A program made the translations under genes and the position numbers. Of a DNA stretch of 64,000 nt, positions 38,334 through 47,369 are shown in pieces. The stretch is taken from the NCBI RefSeq assembly GCF_001463885.1, contig NZ_BBWQ01000010.1, positions 124,001 to 188,000 of the forward strand, in the 5' to 3' direction. The notes below the pieces were generated by a model, which ran no database searches, was not told the origin of the DNA, and saw only the letters and a program-made list of their open reading frames with translations. Origin of the DNA: Aureimonas altamirensis (lineage in GTDB: Bacteria; Pseudomonadota; Alphaproteobacteria; Rhizobiales; Rhizobiaceae). Positions within the stretch are counted from its first letter, which is position 1, and the number at the start of each line of letters is the position of its first letter.

Positions 38334-39782
38334 TCAGACCCCGGCCGGAATGCCGGTACGCTCGACCTTGCGAGGCGCCACCAGCTCTTTCCATGCGGAC
38401 AGCGCCCGGTTGACCGGCGCATTGGCGGGCCGCTTGACGAAGCGTCCGTCGCCGGTGCCGGCCAGAACGTCGCCCTGCCGGTAGGCAAGCGCCCCGCGCG
38501 AGAATGTCATCACCGGCAGGCCCTTCACCGCAATGCCCTCGAAGACATTGTAGTCGATGGCGGATTTCTGCGTGTCCGCGGAGATGGTCTTCGTCGCCTC
38601 CGGGTCCCAGACGATCAGATCCGCATCGGCGCCGGGCAGGATCGCGCCCTTGCGGGGATAGATGTTCAGGATCTTGGCTATGTTGGTGGAGGTTGCGGCG
38701 ACGAACTCGTTCATCGTCAGCCGCCCGGTGTTGACGCCGCGCGTCCAAAGCACGGGCAGCCGGTCTTCCAGTCCGCCCGTACCATTGGGAATGCGGGTGA
38801 AGTCACCCACACCGAACCGCTTCTGCTCGGTGGTGAAGGCGCAATGGTCGGTCGCCACCACCTGCAGCGAGCCGCTGGCAAGACCCGCCCACAGGGAATC
38901 CTGGTTGCGCCGGTCGCGGAAGGGCGGCGACATCACACGCCGTGCCGCGTAATCCCAGTCGGGGTTCTGGTACTCGCTCTCGTCCAGCACGAGGTGCTGG
39001 ATCAGCGGCTCGCCAAAGACGCGCATGCCCTTCTGCCGGGCCCGGCGGATCGCCTCGTGGCTCTCCTCGCAGGAGACGTGCACCACATACAGCGGCACGC
39101 CCGCCTGATCGGCAATCATGATGGCGCGGTTGGTTGCCTCGCCTTCCACTTCCGGAGGCCGCGAATAGGCATGCGCTTCCGGTCCGTTGTTGCCGGCGGC
39201 CAGAAGCTTCTGCTGCAGCGAGGCCACGACGTCGCCGTTCTCGGCATGGACGAGCGGCAGCGCGCCCAGCTCCGCGCAGCGCTGGAACGAGGCGAACATC
39301 TCATCGTCGTTCACCATCAGGGCGCCCTTGTACGCCATGAAATGCTTGAACGAGTTGATGCCCTCTTCCACGATACGCGGCATCTCCTCGAAAACCTGCC
39401 GGTCCCACCATGTGATGGCCATGTGGAAGGAATAGTCGGCACGCGCCTTGCCCGCCTTCTGGCGCCATTGCTGCAGCGCGTCGATAAGGCTCTGGCCGGG
39501 CGCGGGCAGGCAGAAATCCACCGTCATCGTGGTGCCGCCGGCAAGGCCCGCCGCCGTGCCCGTATCGAAATCATCGCTCGAATGGGTGCCCATGAAGGGC
39601 ATCTCCATGTGCGTGTGCGGGTCGATGCCGCCGGGCATCACATAGGCGCCGGAGGCGTCCACCACCTCGTCGCCCTCCAGCCCTTCGCCGACGGCGGCGA
39701 TCCGCTCGCCGTCGATCAGGACATCGGCCCGGAATGTGCGGTCGGCGGTCACCACGGTGCCGCCCTTGATCGCGATGGTCAT
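38334..39782 (-). CDS. hydA: Dihydropyrimidinase / D-hydantoinase
   Basis: 482 residues, cyclic amidohydrolase fold with metal ligands HTHMEMPF, the carbamylated-Lys region INSFKHFMAYKG, and later VHAENGD, VVHVSCE and ATDHCAF. It opens dihydrouracil or dihydrothymine to the N-carbamoyl beta-amino acid, the second step of reductive pyrimidine catabolism. ATG 39782 overlaps the stop of the amidohydrolase gene before it. Confidence 0.93.
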   Translation of the reverse strand: MTIAIKGGTVVTADRTFRADVLIDGERIAAVGEGLEGDEVVDASGAYVMPGGIDPHTHMEMPFMGTHSSDDFDTGTAAGLAGGTTMTVDFCLPAPGQSLIDALQQWRQKAGKARADYSFHMAITWWDRQVFEEMPRIVEEGINSFKHFMAYKGALMVNDDEMFASFQRCAELGALPLVHAENGDVVASLQQKLLAAGNNGPEAHAYSRPPEVEGEATNRAIMIADQAGVPLYVVHVSCEESHEAIRRARQKGMRVFGEPLIQHLVLDESEYQNPDWDYAARRVMSPPFRDRRNQDSLWAGLASGSLQVVATDHCAFTTEQKRFGVGDFTRIPNGTGGLEDRLPVLWTRGVNTGRLTMNEFVAATSTNIAKILNIYPRKGAILPGADADLIVWDPEATKTISADTQKSAIDYNVFEGIAVKGLPVMTFSRGALAYRQGDVLAGTGDGRFVKRPANAPVNRALSAWKELVAPRKVERTGIPAGV

Positions 39783-41047
39783 CGGCCCTCCCCCTCCGCC
39801 GCCTCGGCGATGCCGGCCGTATCGACGACGGCGTTCAACAGTACGTTCGCGCCGTTGCGCGCCCAATCCTTCGTGATCTCCTCGGCCTCGTTGTGCGACA
39901 GGCCATCCACGCAAGGACACATGACCATGGCGGTCGGCGCCACGCGGTTGATCCAGCAGGCGTCGTGCCCGGCACCCGATACGATATCGCGATGGCTGAG
40001 GCCGAGCTTGTCGGCTGCGTTGCGGATCGCCGCGACGCAGCTCGCATCGAAGGTCACGGGATCGAAATGTCCGACGATCTCGGTTTCGGCGCCGATATCC
40101 ATCGCCTCGGCGATCTGGTGGATGCCATGCTCGATGCGGGCGCGCATCGCCTCCAGCGTGTCGCGGTCGGGAGAGCGGATGTCGACGGTGAAGACAGCGC
40201 GGCCCACGATGATGTTGCGCGAGTTTGGGTAGATCTCCACATGGCCGATCGCGCCCACGGCATTCGGCTGGTGGTCCATCGCCACCTCGTGCACCAGCTC
40301 GGTTACGCGGGCCATGCCCAGCCCTGCGTTGCGCCGCTTGGCCATGGGTGTGGAGCCGGTATGCGCCTGACGGCCGGTCAACGTGACCTGCAGCCAGTAC
40401 AGGCCCTGCCCGTGCGTTACGACGCCGATGTCGACCCCCTCGTCCTCCAGGATCGGGCCCTGCTCGATATGCAGTTCGAAGAAGGCGCCGATCTTACGCG
40501 CGCCGACCTTTTCCTCGCCCTCGAAGCCGATGCGCCGCAGTTCGTCGCCGAAGCGCTTTCCGTTGGCGTCCACCCTGTCCTTGGCCCATTCCTCCTCATG
40601 GATGCCGGCAAACACGCCGGACGCCAGCATGGCCGGCGCAAAGCGCGCGCCCTCCTCGTTGGTCCAGTTCGTCACGACGATCGGGCGGCGTGTGCGGATA
40701 TTCATGTCGTTCAGGCTGCGGACCACTTCCAGCGCGCCGAGGACGCCGAGCACCCCGTCATAGCGCCCGCCCGTCGGTTGCGTATCGAGATGGCTGCCAA
40801 GATAGACTGGCGCCGCATCGGCATCCTCTCCCGGCCGCTCGGCGAACATGTTGCCCATCGAGTCCACCCCGACGCGCATGCCGGCCTCTTCGCACCAGCG
40901 CTGGAACAGGCGGCGGCCGCTGGCATCCTCGTCCGTCAGGGTCTGGCGGTTATTGCCGCCCGCGACGCCCGGCCCGATCTCGGCCATGTCCATCAGGGCG
41001 TTCCACAGGCGATCTCCATCAACCTGCAGGTTGGATGCGTGGCTCAT
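39779..41047 (-). CDS. Beta-ureidopropionase / N-carbamoyl amino acid hydrolase (M20 family)
   Basis: 422 residues of the zinc-dependent allantoate/carbamoylase (HyuC/PydC-like) group: LGSHLDTQPTGG with metal ligands, NEEGARFAPAM, HIEQGPILE and SGAGHDACW. In this setting it should hydrolyse N-carbamoyl-beta-alanine to beta-alanine, CO2 and ammonia, the third catabolic step. ATG 41047 (AAGGAA upstream) is preferred to TTG 41056. First gene of the operon, divergent from the RutR-like regulator with an operator between. Confidence 0.88.
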   Translation of the reverse strand: MSHASNLQVDGDRLWNALMDMAEIGPGVAGGNNRQTLTDEDASGRRLFQRWCEEAGMRVGVDSMGNMFAERPGEDADAAPVYLGSHLDTQPTGGRYDGVLGVLGALEVVRSLNDMNIRTRRPIVVTNWTNEEGARFAPAMLASGVFAGIHEEEWAKDRVDANGKRFGDELRRIGFEGEEKVGARKIGAFFELHIEQGPILEDEGVDIGVVTHGQGLYWLQVTLTGRQAHTGSTPMAKRRNAGLGMARVTELVHEVAMDHQPNAVGAIGHVEIYPNSRNIIVGRAVFTVDIRSPDRDTLEAMRARIEHGIHQIAEAMDIGAETEIVGHFDPVTFDASCVAAIRNAADKLGLSHRDIVSGAGHDACWINRVAPTAMVMCPCVDGLSHNEAEEITKDWARNGANVLLNAVVDTAGIAEAAEGEGR

Positions 41048-41098
41048 GCGGATCAATTCCTTGCATTGTCGTGTCCGGCCCGAACGGGACGGCGTTTC

Positions 41099-41114
41099 TT
41101 GACTGCCCGGTCAA
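41099..41114. promoter_or_regulatory. RutR-type operator between the catabolic operon and its regulator
   Basis: TTGACTGCCCGGTCAA fits the E. coli RutR palindrome TTGACCANNTGGTCAA at 11 of 14 defined positions. Its left arm is also the -35 of a plausible regulator promoter (TTGACT, 17 nt, GCTAAA at 41122-41127), so binding would block regulator expression and probably the divergent operon. A further half-site GGTCAA lies nearby at about 41138. Confidence 0.68.
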
Positions 41115-41221
41115 AAGCGAGGCTAAAAGGTCGCCTATGGCCGGTCAAGCGTGACTGCCGACTTATGCGGCAGCAAATTGCGATGCAAATTCTTAAGGCA
41201 CTGGGAGGCAAGGCCACGGGA

Positions 41222-41857
41222 ATGGAAAGCGTGCGACAGCAGCAACGAACGCGCATCCAGCAGGCGAACCGCGAGATGATCGTGGCCGCGGCCCTGCCGG
41301 TGTTTTCGGCGCATGGCTTTAAGGCGGCGACCGTGGACGCCATTGCCACGGCGGCCGGCATGTCGAAGCCCAACCTTCTGTATTATTTCCGGCGCAAGGA
41401 GGACATCTACTCGGCCGTGCTGGAGCGCACTCTGGAAATCTGGCTCGATCCGCTTGAGCAGCTCGACGCCGCCGGCGATCCGGAGGCCGAGCTGTCGCGC
41501 TACATTACCGTCAAGCTGCAGATGTCGGCCGATGCGCCGGAAGCTTCCCGCCTGTTCGCCAACGAAATCCTGCATGGTGCGCCCGTCATCGGCGACTTCC
41601 TTTCCGGGCGGCTGCGCCGGCTGGTTGGCGAGAAGGCCGCCATCATCGAGAAATGGATGGAGGAAGGGCGACTGGCCCGGATGGACCCGGTGCATCTGGT
41701 GTTCATGATCTGGGCGATCACGCAGCATTATGCCGACTTCGCAGTCCAGGTGAGGGCCATCGTCGGCGCAGGCACTGAGGACCCCGCCTTCCGCGAAGCC
41801 ACGGCGCGCAACGTGCTGGCCCTCGTCATGAACGGGCTGCGGCCCCGCGCCGTCTGA
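41222..41857 (+). CDS. rutR: RutR-like TetR-family regulator of pyrimidine catabolism
   Basis: 211 residues. N-terminal helix-turn-helix (TVDAIATAAGMSKPNLLYYF) and a C-terminal domain with blocks typical of E. coli RutR: EIWLDPL, SRLFANEILHGAP, MIWAITQHYADFA. RutR binds uracil/thymine and releases DNA. Here it should sense pyrimidines and control both flanking operons. The start is not certain: ATG 41222 gives the RutR-like length, ATG 41165 would add 19 residues. Confidence 0.88.
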   Translation: MESVRQQQRTRIQQANREMIVAAALPVFSAHGFKAATVDAIATAAGMSKPNLLYYFRRKEDIYSAVLERTLEIWLDPLEQLDAAGDPEAELSRYITVKLQMSADAPEASRLFANEILHGAPVIGDFLSGRLRRLVGEKAAIIEKWMEEGRLARMDPVHLVFMIWAITQHYADFAVQVRAIVGAGTEDPAFREATARNVLALVMNGLRPRAV

Positions 41858-41865
41858 ACCACCGG

Positions 41866-43209
41866 TCACTCGGCGGCATCCGGCAGAACGACGGGCTCAG
41901 GCGCGAACTGCATCGCCTCCCGCGCCATCGGATTGTTCGGATGCACCGTCCAGTTGGAATAGGCATCTGGAATAGGTTTGCCCGTTCGCGGGTCGACCCC
42001 GTGGGCGCGCTCCATGGTGATGCAATTCTCGACCGGACAGACATTGACGCAGAGATTGCAGCCGACGCATTCCGCATCGATCACCTCGAAATGGCGTGCA
42101 CCGTCCACCACCGATGTGATGGCCTGGTGGGACGTATCCTCGCAGGCGATGTGGCAGCGCCCGCATTTGATGCAGAGCTCCTGGTCGATATGCGCCTTCG
42201 TCACGTAGTTGAGGTTGAGATACTGCCAGTCGACGACGTTGCCGACGGCGCGCCCGCGGAAATCCTCGATACCGCGATAGCCTTTCTCGTCCATCCACTC
42301 TGAAAGGCCACTCGCCATTTCCTGGACGACCTTGAAGCCGTAGGTCATCGCAGCCGTGCAGACCTGGACCGTACCGCAGCCGAGCGCGATGAACTCCGCT
42401 GCGTCCCGCCAGGTCGTGACGCCGCCGATACCCGAGATCGGCATGCCCCACGTTTCGCGGTCGCGGGCGATCTCGGCCACCATGTTGAGGGCGATGGGCT
42501 TTACCGCCGGGCCGCAATAGCCGCCATGGCTGCCCTTGCCGTCGATGGTGGGCGTCGGTGCGAAATTGTCCAGATCGACGCTGACGATGGACGAGATGGT
42601 GTTGATCAGGGAGACGGCATCGGCGCCTCCGCGCCGCGCAGCGCGCGCCGGGTAGCGGATGTCGGTGATATTGGGGGTCAGCTTCACGATGACGGGCAGC
42701 TTCGAGTGCTGCTTGCACCAGCGCGCGACCATTTCGATATATTCGGGCACCTGCCCCACGGCCGAGCCCATGCCGCGCTCGCTCATGCCATGCGGACAGC
42801 CGAAATTCAGCTCCACCCCGTCGCACCCCGTATCGGCAACGCGCGCCAGGATGGTCTTCCAGCTTTCTTCCTCGCACGGCACCATCAGCGACACGATCAA
42901 GGCGCGGTCCGGCCAGTTGCGCTTGACCCGGGCGATCTCCTCCAGATTGAGATCGATTTCGCGATCGGTGATCAGTTCGATATTGTTGAGGCCGAGCAAC
43001 CGGCGGTCGGGTCCGTGGATGGCGCCGTAGCGGGGCCCGTTCACATTGACGACGGGTCGCCCCTCCCCCAGCGTCTTCCACACGACGCCGCCCCATCCGG
43101 CCTCGAAGGCGCGCTGGACGTTGTATTCCTTGTCGGTGGGCGGTGCGGATGCCAGCCAGAACGGGTTGGGAGAGCGGATGCCCAGAAATTCCGTAGACAG
43201 ATCGGCCAT
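41866..43209 (-). CDS. preA: NAD-dependent dihydropyrimidine dehydrogenase, catalytic subunit
   Basis: 447 residues: a dihydroorotate-dehydrogenase-like FMN barrel (about 1-310, LASAPPTDKEYNV, NFGCPHGMSERGMG, KLTPNITDI) followed by two 4Fe-4S motifs (CIKCGRCHIAC, and CVGCNLCVNVC with CPVENC). It reduces uracil or thymine to the dihydro form, the first catabolic step. ATG 43209 follows the preT stop by 14 bp. Confidence 0.95.
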   Translation of the reverse strand: MADLSTEFLGIRSPNPFWLASAPPTDKEYNVQRAFEAGWGGVVWKTLGEGRPVVNVNGPRYGAIHGPDRRLLGLNNIELITDREIDLNLEEIARVKRNWPDRALIVSLMVPCEEESWKTILARVADTGCDGVELNFGCPHGMSERGMGSAVGQVPEYIEMVARWCKQHSKLPVIVKLTPNITDIRYPARAARRGGADAVSLINTISSIVSVDLDNFAPTPTIDGKGSHGGYCGPAVKPIALNMVAEIARDRETWGMPISGIGGVTTWRDAAEFIALGCGTVQVCTAAMTYGFKVVQEMASGLSEWMDEKGYRGIEDFRGRAVGNVVDWQYLNLNYVTKAHIDQELCIKCGRCHIACEDTSHQAITSVVDGARHFEVIDAECVGCNLCVNVCPVENCITMERAHGVDPRTGKPIPDAYSNWTVHPNNPMAREAMQFAPEPVVLPDAAE

Positions 43210-43223
43210 GGTCCGGTTTCCCC

Positions 43224-44582
43224 TCAAGCCTGCGCGACAAGGGCGCGATGAATGGACATGGCGGCCAGCTTGCCGTCTTCGACGGCGGCCACGGTAAGGT
43301 CCTGCCCTCCGAAGATGCAGTCGCCGCCGGCCCAGACGCCGTCGAGGCCCGTGCGTCTTTCCTCGTCCACGGCGATGCGCCCGCCGCGCATCGGCGGCAG
43401 CGTTTCCGCCGCAACGCCTTCCAGCACGAAGGTCTGGCCGATGGCCTTGAAAACCTGGTCCGCCTGCAAGACGAGCGTTTCGCCGGTGCCCCCGAAGACG
43501 CCATCCACGGTATGGGTGCGCTCCAGTTCGATGCCGCACACCGCCTCGCCCTGCACCAGCAGGCGCTTCGGCATCACGTCGCACAGGATGCGTACGCCGC
43601 GATTGGCCGCGATCTCCTGCTCGTAACGGCTGGCATTCATCGCATCGCGGCCCCGGCGATAGGCCAGGGTCACCTCGTCCGCACCCAGCGCCTTCGCCTG
43701 TACGGCGACGTCGATGGCGGTCATGCCGCCGCCGATAACCACAACGCGTCGCCCGACCGGGATATCGCCAAGGTTCGCCGTCTGGCGCAGCTCTGCGATC
43801 CAGGACACGGCATCGGCGTCGCCACTGGTGCCGGCTCCCTCGGCCTCGAGCGCGCGCACGCCCGAAAGACCGAGCCCCAGGAACACCGCATCATGGCTGC
43901 GCCGCAACTCGTCCAGGTGGATGTCGCGCCCCAGCGCCATGTTGTTTTTCAAAGTGACGCCGCCGATCGACAGGACGAAATCGGCCTCGATGGCGGCGAA
44001 ATCCTCTGTCGCCTTGTAGGCGGCGATGCCGTATTCGTTGAGCCCTCCGGGCTTTGGCCGCGCATCGTAGATGGTCACCTCATGACCAAGCATGGCCAGG
44101 CGGTGCGCACAGGACAGGCCGGCCGGGCCCGCTCCCACCACGGCCACGCGCCGGCCGGTCGGCTCTGCCCGCTGAAAGGGCTGCCGGCCGGTATCCATCA
44201 TCGCATCGGTGGCGTAGCGCTGCAGCAGACCGATCTTCACCGGCTTGCCCTCGGCGGCCTCGCGCACGCAGGCCTCCTCGCAGAGGGTTTCGGTGGGGCA
44301 GACACGCGCGCACATGCCGCCCAGAATATTCTCGGACAGGATCGTGCGGGCCGCGCCCAGCGGGTTGCCGGACTGGATCTGCCGGATGAACAGCGGGATA
44401 TCGATGCCGGTGGGGCATGCCTGCATGCAGGGCGCATCGTAGCAGAAATAGCAGCGGTCGGACTCGACGGCAGCCTCATGACGCTCCAGCGGCGGATGGA
44501 TGTCCGAGAAGTTCGACGCCAGCGCGTCGGGCGCAAGGCGGCCGGCCGCGATATCGGGGCGATAGGGGGGAAGCTCGTTCAT
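43224..44582 (-). CDS. preT: NAD-dependent dihydropyrimidine dehydrogenase, flavin subunit
   Basis: 452 residues of the glutamate-synthase small-subunit-like fold: N-terminal Fe-S cysteines (CYFCYDAPCMQACPTGIDIP and CARVCPTETLCEEAC), an FAD site (VAVVGAGPAGLSCAHRLA) and an NAD site (VVIGGGMTAIDVA). It passes electrons from NADH to PreA. ATG 44582 has GGGAGATC upstream. A candidate promoter TTGACG-N18-CATTCT lies at 44615-44644, just downstream of a RutR-type palindrome. Confidence 0.95.
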   Translation of the reverse strand: MNELPPYRPDIAAGRLAPDALASNFSDIHPPLERHEAAVESDRCYFCYDAPCMQACPTGIDIPLFIRQIQSGNPLGAARTILSENILGGMCARVCPTETLCEEACVREAAEGKPVKIGLLQRYATDAMMDTGRQPFQRAEPTGRRVAVVGAGPAGLSCAHRLAMLGHEVTIYDARPKPGGLNEYGIAAYKATEDFAAIEADFVLSIGGVTLKNNMALGRDIHLDELRRSHDAVFLGLGLSGVRALEAEGAGTSGDADAVSWIAELRQTANLGDIPVGRRVVVIGGGMTAIDVAVQAKALGADEVTLAYRRGRDAMNASRYEQEIAANRGVRILCDVMPKRLLVQGEAVCGIELERTHTVDGVFGGTGETLVLQADQVFKAIGQTFVLEGVAAETLPPMRGGRIAVDEERRTGLDGVWAGGDCIFGGQDLTVAAVEDGKLAAMSIHRALVAQA

Positions 44583-44652
44583 GCGGGTGGATCTCCCTTG
44601 AACCGTTCCAACCTAGAATGGGTCCAGATTCGGGATGGCGTCAACACCGATT

Positions 44653-44668
44653 TTGACCATCCGATCAA
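44653..44668. promoter_or_regulatory. RutR-type operator upstream of preT-preA
   Basis: TTGACCATCCGATCAA matches the E. coli RutR palindrome at 12 of 14 defined positions. It sits 71 bp before the preT start, 8 bp upstream of a candidate -35, and about 120 bp before the divergent K+ channel gene. Confidence 0.65.
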
Positions 44669-44788
44669 AAAATGACAAAATATCGCACTGCAACAATAAT
44701 TGCACTATTTATGAGCATTATGCGAATGTTTCGACGGCAGGCATCCGCCATTCTATGGTGCCGCCGGAATAGGCATGGAGGCGAGACC

Positions 44789-45589
44789 GTGGGTAATCAG
44801 TCGGTCAGCGAGCGGAGAAGCGGTTTTGAGAATCTTCGAGACTGGCTGAGGCGCCTGTATCACGGGCGGTCGCGCGGCGCGCAGCGCTTCCAGACGACGA
44901 TGATCATCGTCGATTTCGTGATCATCGCCTTCTTTATTGCCACACCTGTCCTGCGGGATCAGGAGGCCTTTCTGTGGCTCGACTATGCGGTGGCCGCAAT
45001 CCTTCTGGCCGATCTGACGGCGCGCGCCCTGGCCTCGACCGATGTTTTCCGGTGGCTGCGTCAGCCGACGGTGATCGTCGACATATTCATCCTCGTGACG
45101 CTGCTCTTCCCCTATATCTTCGTCAATCTCGGCTTCCTGCGCATCCTTCGGCTGTGGACGGTGTCGCGCAGCGGCGCCCTGTGGCGCCCCCTGCATCGGC
45201 ACGGGCTGGAAGACTGGGAGGATGCCGGGCGCGCGGTGGTGAACCTGATCACCTTTCTCTTCGTCGCGACCAGCTTCATCTACACCTTCTTCTTCCGCGA
45301 TGGATCCGGCCTGACGGGTTACATCGATGCGCTGTACTTCACGGTCACCAGTGTCACGACCACCGGATACGGAGACATCATCCTGCCCGGCCCCGCCGGC
45401 AAGCTGACATCCATCGTGACGATGCTGATCGGCATTTCGCTGTTCGTACGCCTGGCGCAGGCATTGTTCCGGCCGCACAAGGTGACGTTTCCCTGCCCGC
45501 AATGCGGCCTGTCGCGACACGATCCCGATGCCGTCCACTGCAAGGCCTGCGGCCATCTCCTGAAAATTCCCGATGAGGGGCAGGACTAG
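44789..45589 (+). CDS. Voltage-gated-like K+ channel with C-terminal zinc ribbon
   Basis: 266 residues. Several membrane helices precede a pore loop with selectivity filter SVTTTGYGD (188-196) and a final helix. A segment with spaced arginines (FLRILRLWTVSRSGALWR, 117-133) could be a voltage-sensor helix. The cytoplasmic tail ends in a treble-clef-like zinc ribbon (CPQCG at 236-240, CKACG at 251-255), an unusual addition. GTG 44789 is preferred over upstream ATGs because GGAGG lies 7 nt before it. Confidence 0.82.
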   Translation: MGNQSVSERRSGFENLRDWLRRLYHGRSRGAQRFQTTMIIVDFVIIAFFIATPVLRDQEAFLWLDYAVAAILLADLTARALASTDVFRWLRQPTVIVDIFILVTLLFPYIFVNLGFLRILRLWTVSRSGALWRPLHRHGLEDWEDAGRAVVNLITFLFVATSFIYTFFFRDGSGLTGYIDALYFTVTSVTTTGYGDIILPGPAGKLTSIVTMLIGISLFVRLAQALFRPHKVTFPCPQCGLSRHDPDAVHCKACGHLLKIPDEGQD

Positions 45590-45597
45590 GCATCCTC

Positions 45598-45696
45598 ATG
45601 TCGATAAAATGCGATTTCATCGCCACGTTTTTGCGATATGTCGATGCCATCGACATATTCGGCGGATATGTCGAAAAATCGGGGTTCTTTCGACAT
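45598..45696. repeat. Cluster of ATGTCGA inverted repeats in a convergent gap
   Basis: Five copies of ATGTCGA(A/T) occur in 100 bp: direct at 45598, a perfect 10-bp inverted pair (ATATGTCGAT 45636-45645 and its complement 45649-45658, 3-bp loop), and a 9-bp pair (ATGTCGAAA 45668-45676 with TTTCGACAT 45688-45696). The gap 45590-45761 holds no convincing gene. Both flanking genes end here, so these may be terminators or protein-binding sites. Confidence 0.75.
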
Positions 45697-45761
45697 GAGC
45701 TTCGATCCGAACCGGCCCTGCAACGAACTTTGCCGTGCTTCGCTGCTGTCGGACCGGCGCT

Positions 45762-46148
45762 TCACCGAGGCCGACGCAGGAATGCGATGACGGCGCAGGC
45801 GGCGATGGCCAGCCAGCCGGCCATCAGCATCATCCCGCCGCTCGGCGCGGCATTGGCAAACAGCCGGCCACCCGTGGCGATGCGTGTCGCAAGGTCGCCG
45901 GAAAACAACAGCACGCCGGCGATCAGCATGGCGCCGGGTATGGCGCGCGCCGCGATCATGGATGGCGGCGCCAAAGCGAGCGCCAGCAAGGCCGGTGCAT
46001 GAACGAAGGCGATTGCCGCTGCCACCGCCGCAAGCGGCGATGCCGTCGCATGGGCGGCATAGGCGGCGCCCGCAGTGCCGGCCGCCCCGAACAGGCCGGC
46101 AAAGACCAGCAGTGTCACGCTTGCGGCATCGGAGTGAGAGTGTTTCAT
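45762..46148 (-). CDS. DUF423 membrane protein
   Basis: 128 residues with four predicted membrane helices and the family blocks FGAAGTAGAAYAAHA, GAMLIAGVLLFSGDLA and the end GWLAIAACAVIAFLRR. DUF423/YgdD-like inner-membrane proteins have no assigned function. ATG 46148 is divergent from cysQ, 48 bp away. Confidence 0.82.
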   Translation of the reverse strand: MKHSHSDAASVTLLVFAGLFGAAGTAGAAYAAHATASPLAAVAAAIAFVHAPALLALALAPPSMIAARAIPGAMLIAGVLLFSGDLATRIATGGRLFANAAPSGGMMLMAGWLAIAACAVIAFLRRPR

Positions 46149-46196
46149 TGACTTCGTCCTACCAACTCCCGCAGGTGGTATCCAAGGACAGCGCGG

Positions 46197-47009
46197 GTGT
46201 ACAGCATGAGCGGGCAGGCAGACGCTCTCCACATGATGGAGATCTTCAGGACGGCGGCCGAAACGGCCGGGCGGGCCATACTGCATATCCGCGCGGGGGG
46301 TTGCATCGCCGAGACCAAGCCGGACGCCTCGCCCGTCACCGCCGCCGACCGCGAGGCCGAGCGCCTTATCCTCGAAAGCCTGGCGGCTTCCTTTCCCGCC
46401 ATTCCCTACATTGCAGAGGAGGCCTGTAGCGAAGGCCTTTCCGGCTGCGCCACGCATCACGGCTTCTTTCTGATCGACCCGCTCGACGGCACACGCGAAT
46501 TCGTTGCCGGGCGCGACGAGTTCACCGTCAACATCGCCTTCGTCGTCGATGGGCGGCCTGTCGTGGGCATGGTCCACGTGCCCGCCACGGGCGAAAGCTT
46601 CGGCGGCCTGCCCGGCACAGCCCTCAAATGGGGCCCCGGCGCCCCCTCGCCCGAGGCGATAGCCACGCGCCAGCCGCCCGTGGGCGGTATGACGGCGCTT
46701 GTCAGCCGTTCGCATCGCACGCCGCAGACGGATGCCTATCTTGCCGGGTGCAAGCCGGACGAGATCGTCCCCATGGGGTCGTCGCTGAAATTCTGCCGGA
46801 TCGCGGAAGGCGCGGCAGACCTCTACCCCTGCCTCGGCACGACCATGGAATGGGATACGGCCGCAGGAGAAGCGGTGCTGACCGGCGCAGGGGGGCGCGT
46901 CGAGACGCTGGAGGGCACGCCGCTGCGCTATGGCAAGCACGCGGAAAAGGGGCGCGGCGGCTTTGCCAACCCACCCTTCATCGCCTATGGCGGTGACCGC
47001 TCAGCCTGA
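46197..47009 (+). CDS. cysQ: 3'(2'),5'-bisphosphate nucleotidase
   Basis: 270 residues of the inositol-monophosphatase superfamily: SPVTAADREAE, IAEEACSEG, the metal/phosphate motif DPLDGTREFV and WDTAAGEAVL. CysQ removes PAP made in sulfate assimilation. GTG 46197 has AAGGA 8 nt upstream; ATG 46206 is an alternative. The 3' end overlaps the convergent mrpG gene by 9 bp. Confidence 0.88.
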   Translation: MYSMSGQADALHMMEIFRTAAETAGRAILHIRAGGCIAETKPDASPVTAADREAERLILESLAASFPAIPYIAEEACSEGLSGCATHHGFFLIDPLDGTREFVAGRDEFTVNIAFVVDGRPVVGMVHVPATGESFGGLPGTALKWGPGAPSPEAIATRQPPVGGMTALVSRSHRTPQTDAYLAGCKPDEIVPMGSSLKFCRIAEGAADLYPCLGTTMEWDTAAGEAVLTGAGGRVETLEGTPLRYGKHAEKGRGGFANPPFIAYGGDRSA

Positions 47010-47369
47010 CAGGGTGTCGGTCTCGTCCAGCTCGCGCGGCTGCATCTGGGTCCGCTCGTCGCGGATCGATTCCGGCCCCATGCGATAGCCTGCCGATTGC
47101 GCCGCCTTGCCCAGAAGGTGGGCCGAGATCGGTGCCGTCATCAGGAAGAAGATGATGGCCGCGATGGCCCGCAGCACTTCTGCCGTTTCGTTGGATACGA
47201 TGGCCAGCGCCACCAGCATCAGCACGGAACCGACGGTGCCGGCCTTCGCCGCCGCATGGATGCGCGTATAGAAATCCGGAAACCGGACGATCCCGATGGC
47301 TGCAACCATGGTGAAGCCGGCGCCCGCGACCACGAACAGGGCCGCGATGATATTGCCGAGCCCGCTCAT
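47001..47369 (-). CDS. mrpG: Mrp Na+/H+ antiporter subunit G
   Basis: 122 residues, three membrane helices, PhaG/MnhG pattern ([20 protein letters not shown], and [14 protein letters not shown]). Last gene of the mrpA-G operon; ATG 47369 overlaps the mrpF stop by 4 bp. The charged tail is cytoplasmic. Confidence 0.92.
   Translation of the reverse strand: MSGLGNIIAALFVVAGAGFTMVAAIGIVRFPDFYTRIHAAAKAGTVGSVLMLVALAIVSNETAEVLRAIAAIIFFLMTAPISAHLLGKAAQSAGYRMGPESIRDERTQMQPRELDETDTLSG

Noticed and set aside
45695-45790. A 31-codon frame starting MSFDPNRPCNELCRA in the convergent gap.
   Set aside because: No ribosome site, it overlaps the 3' end of the DUF423 gene, and it has no recognisable features.
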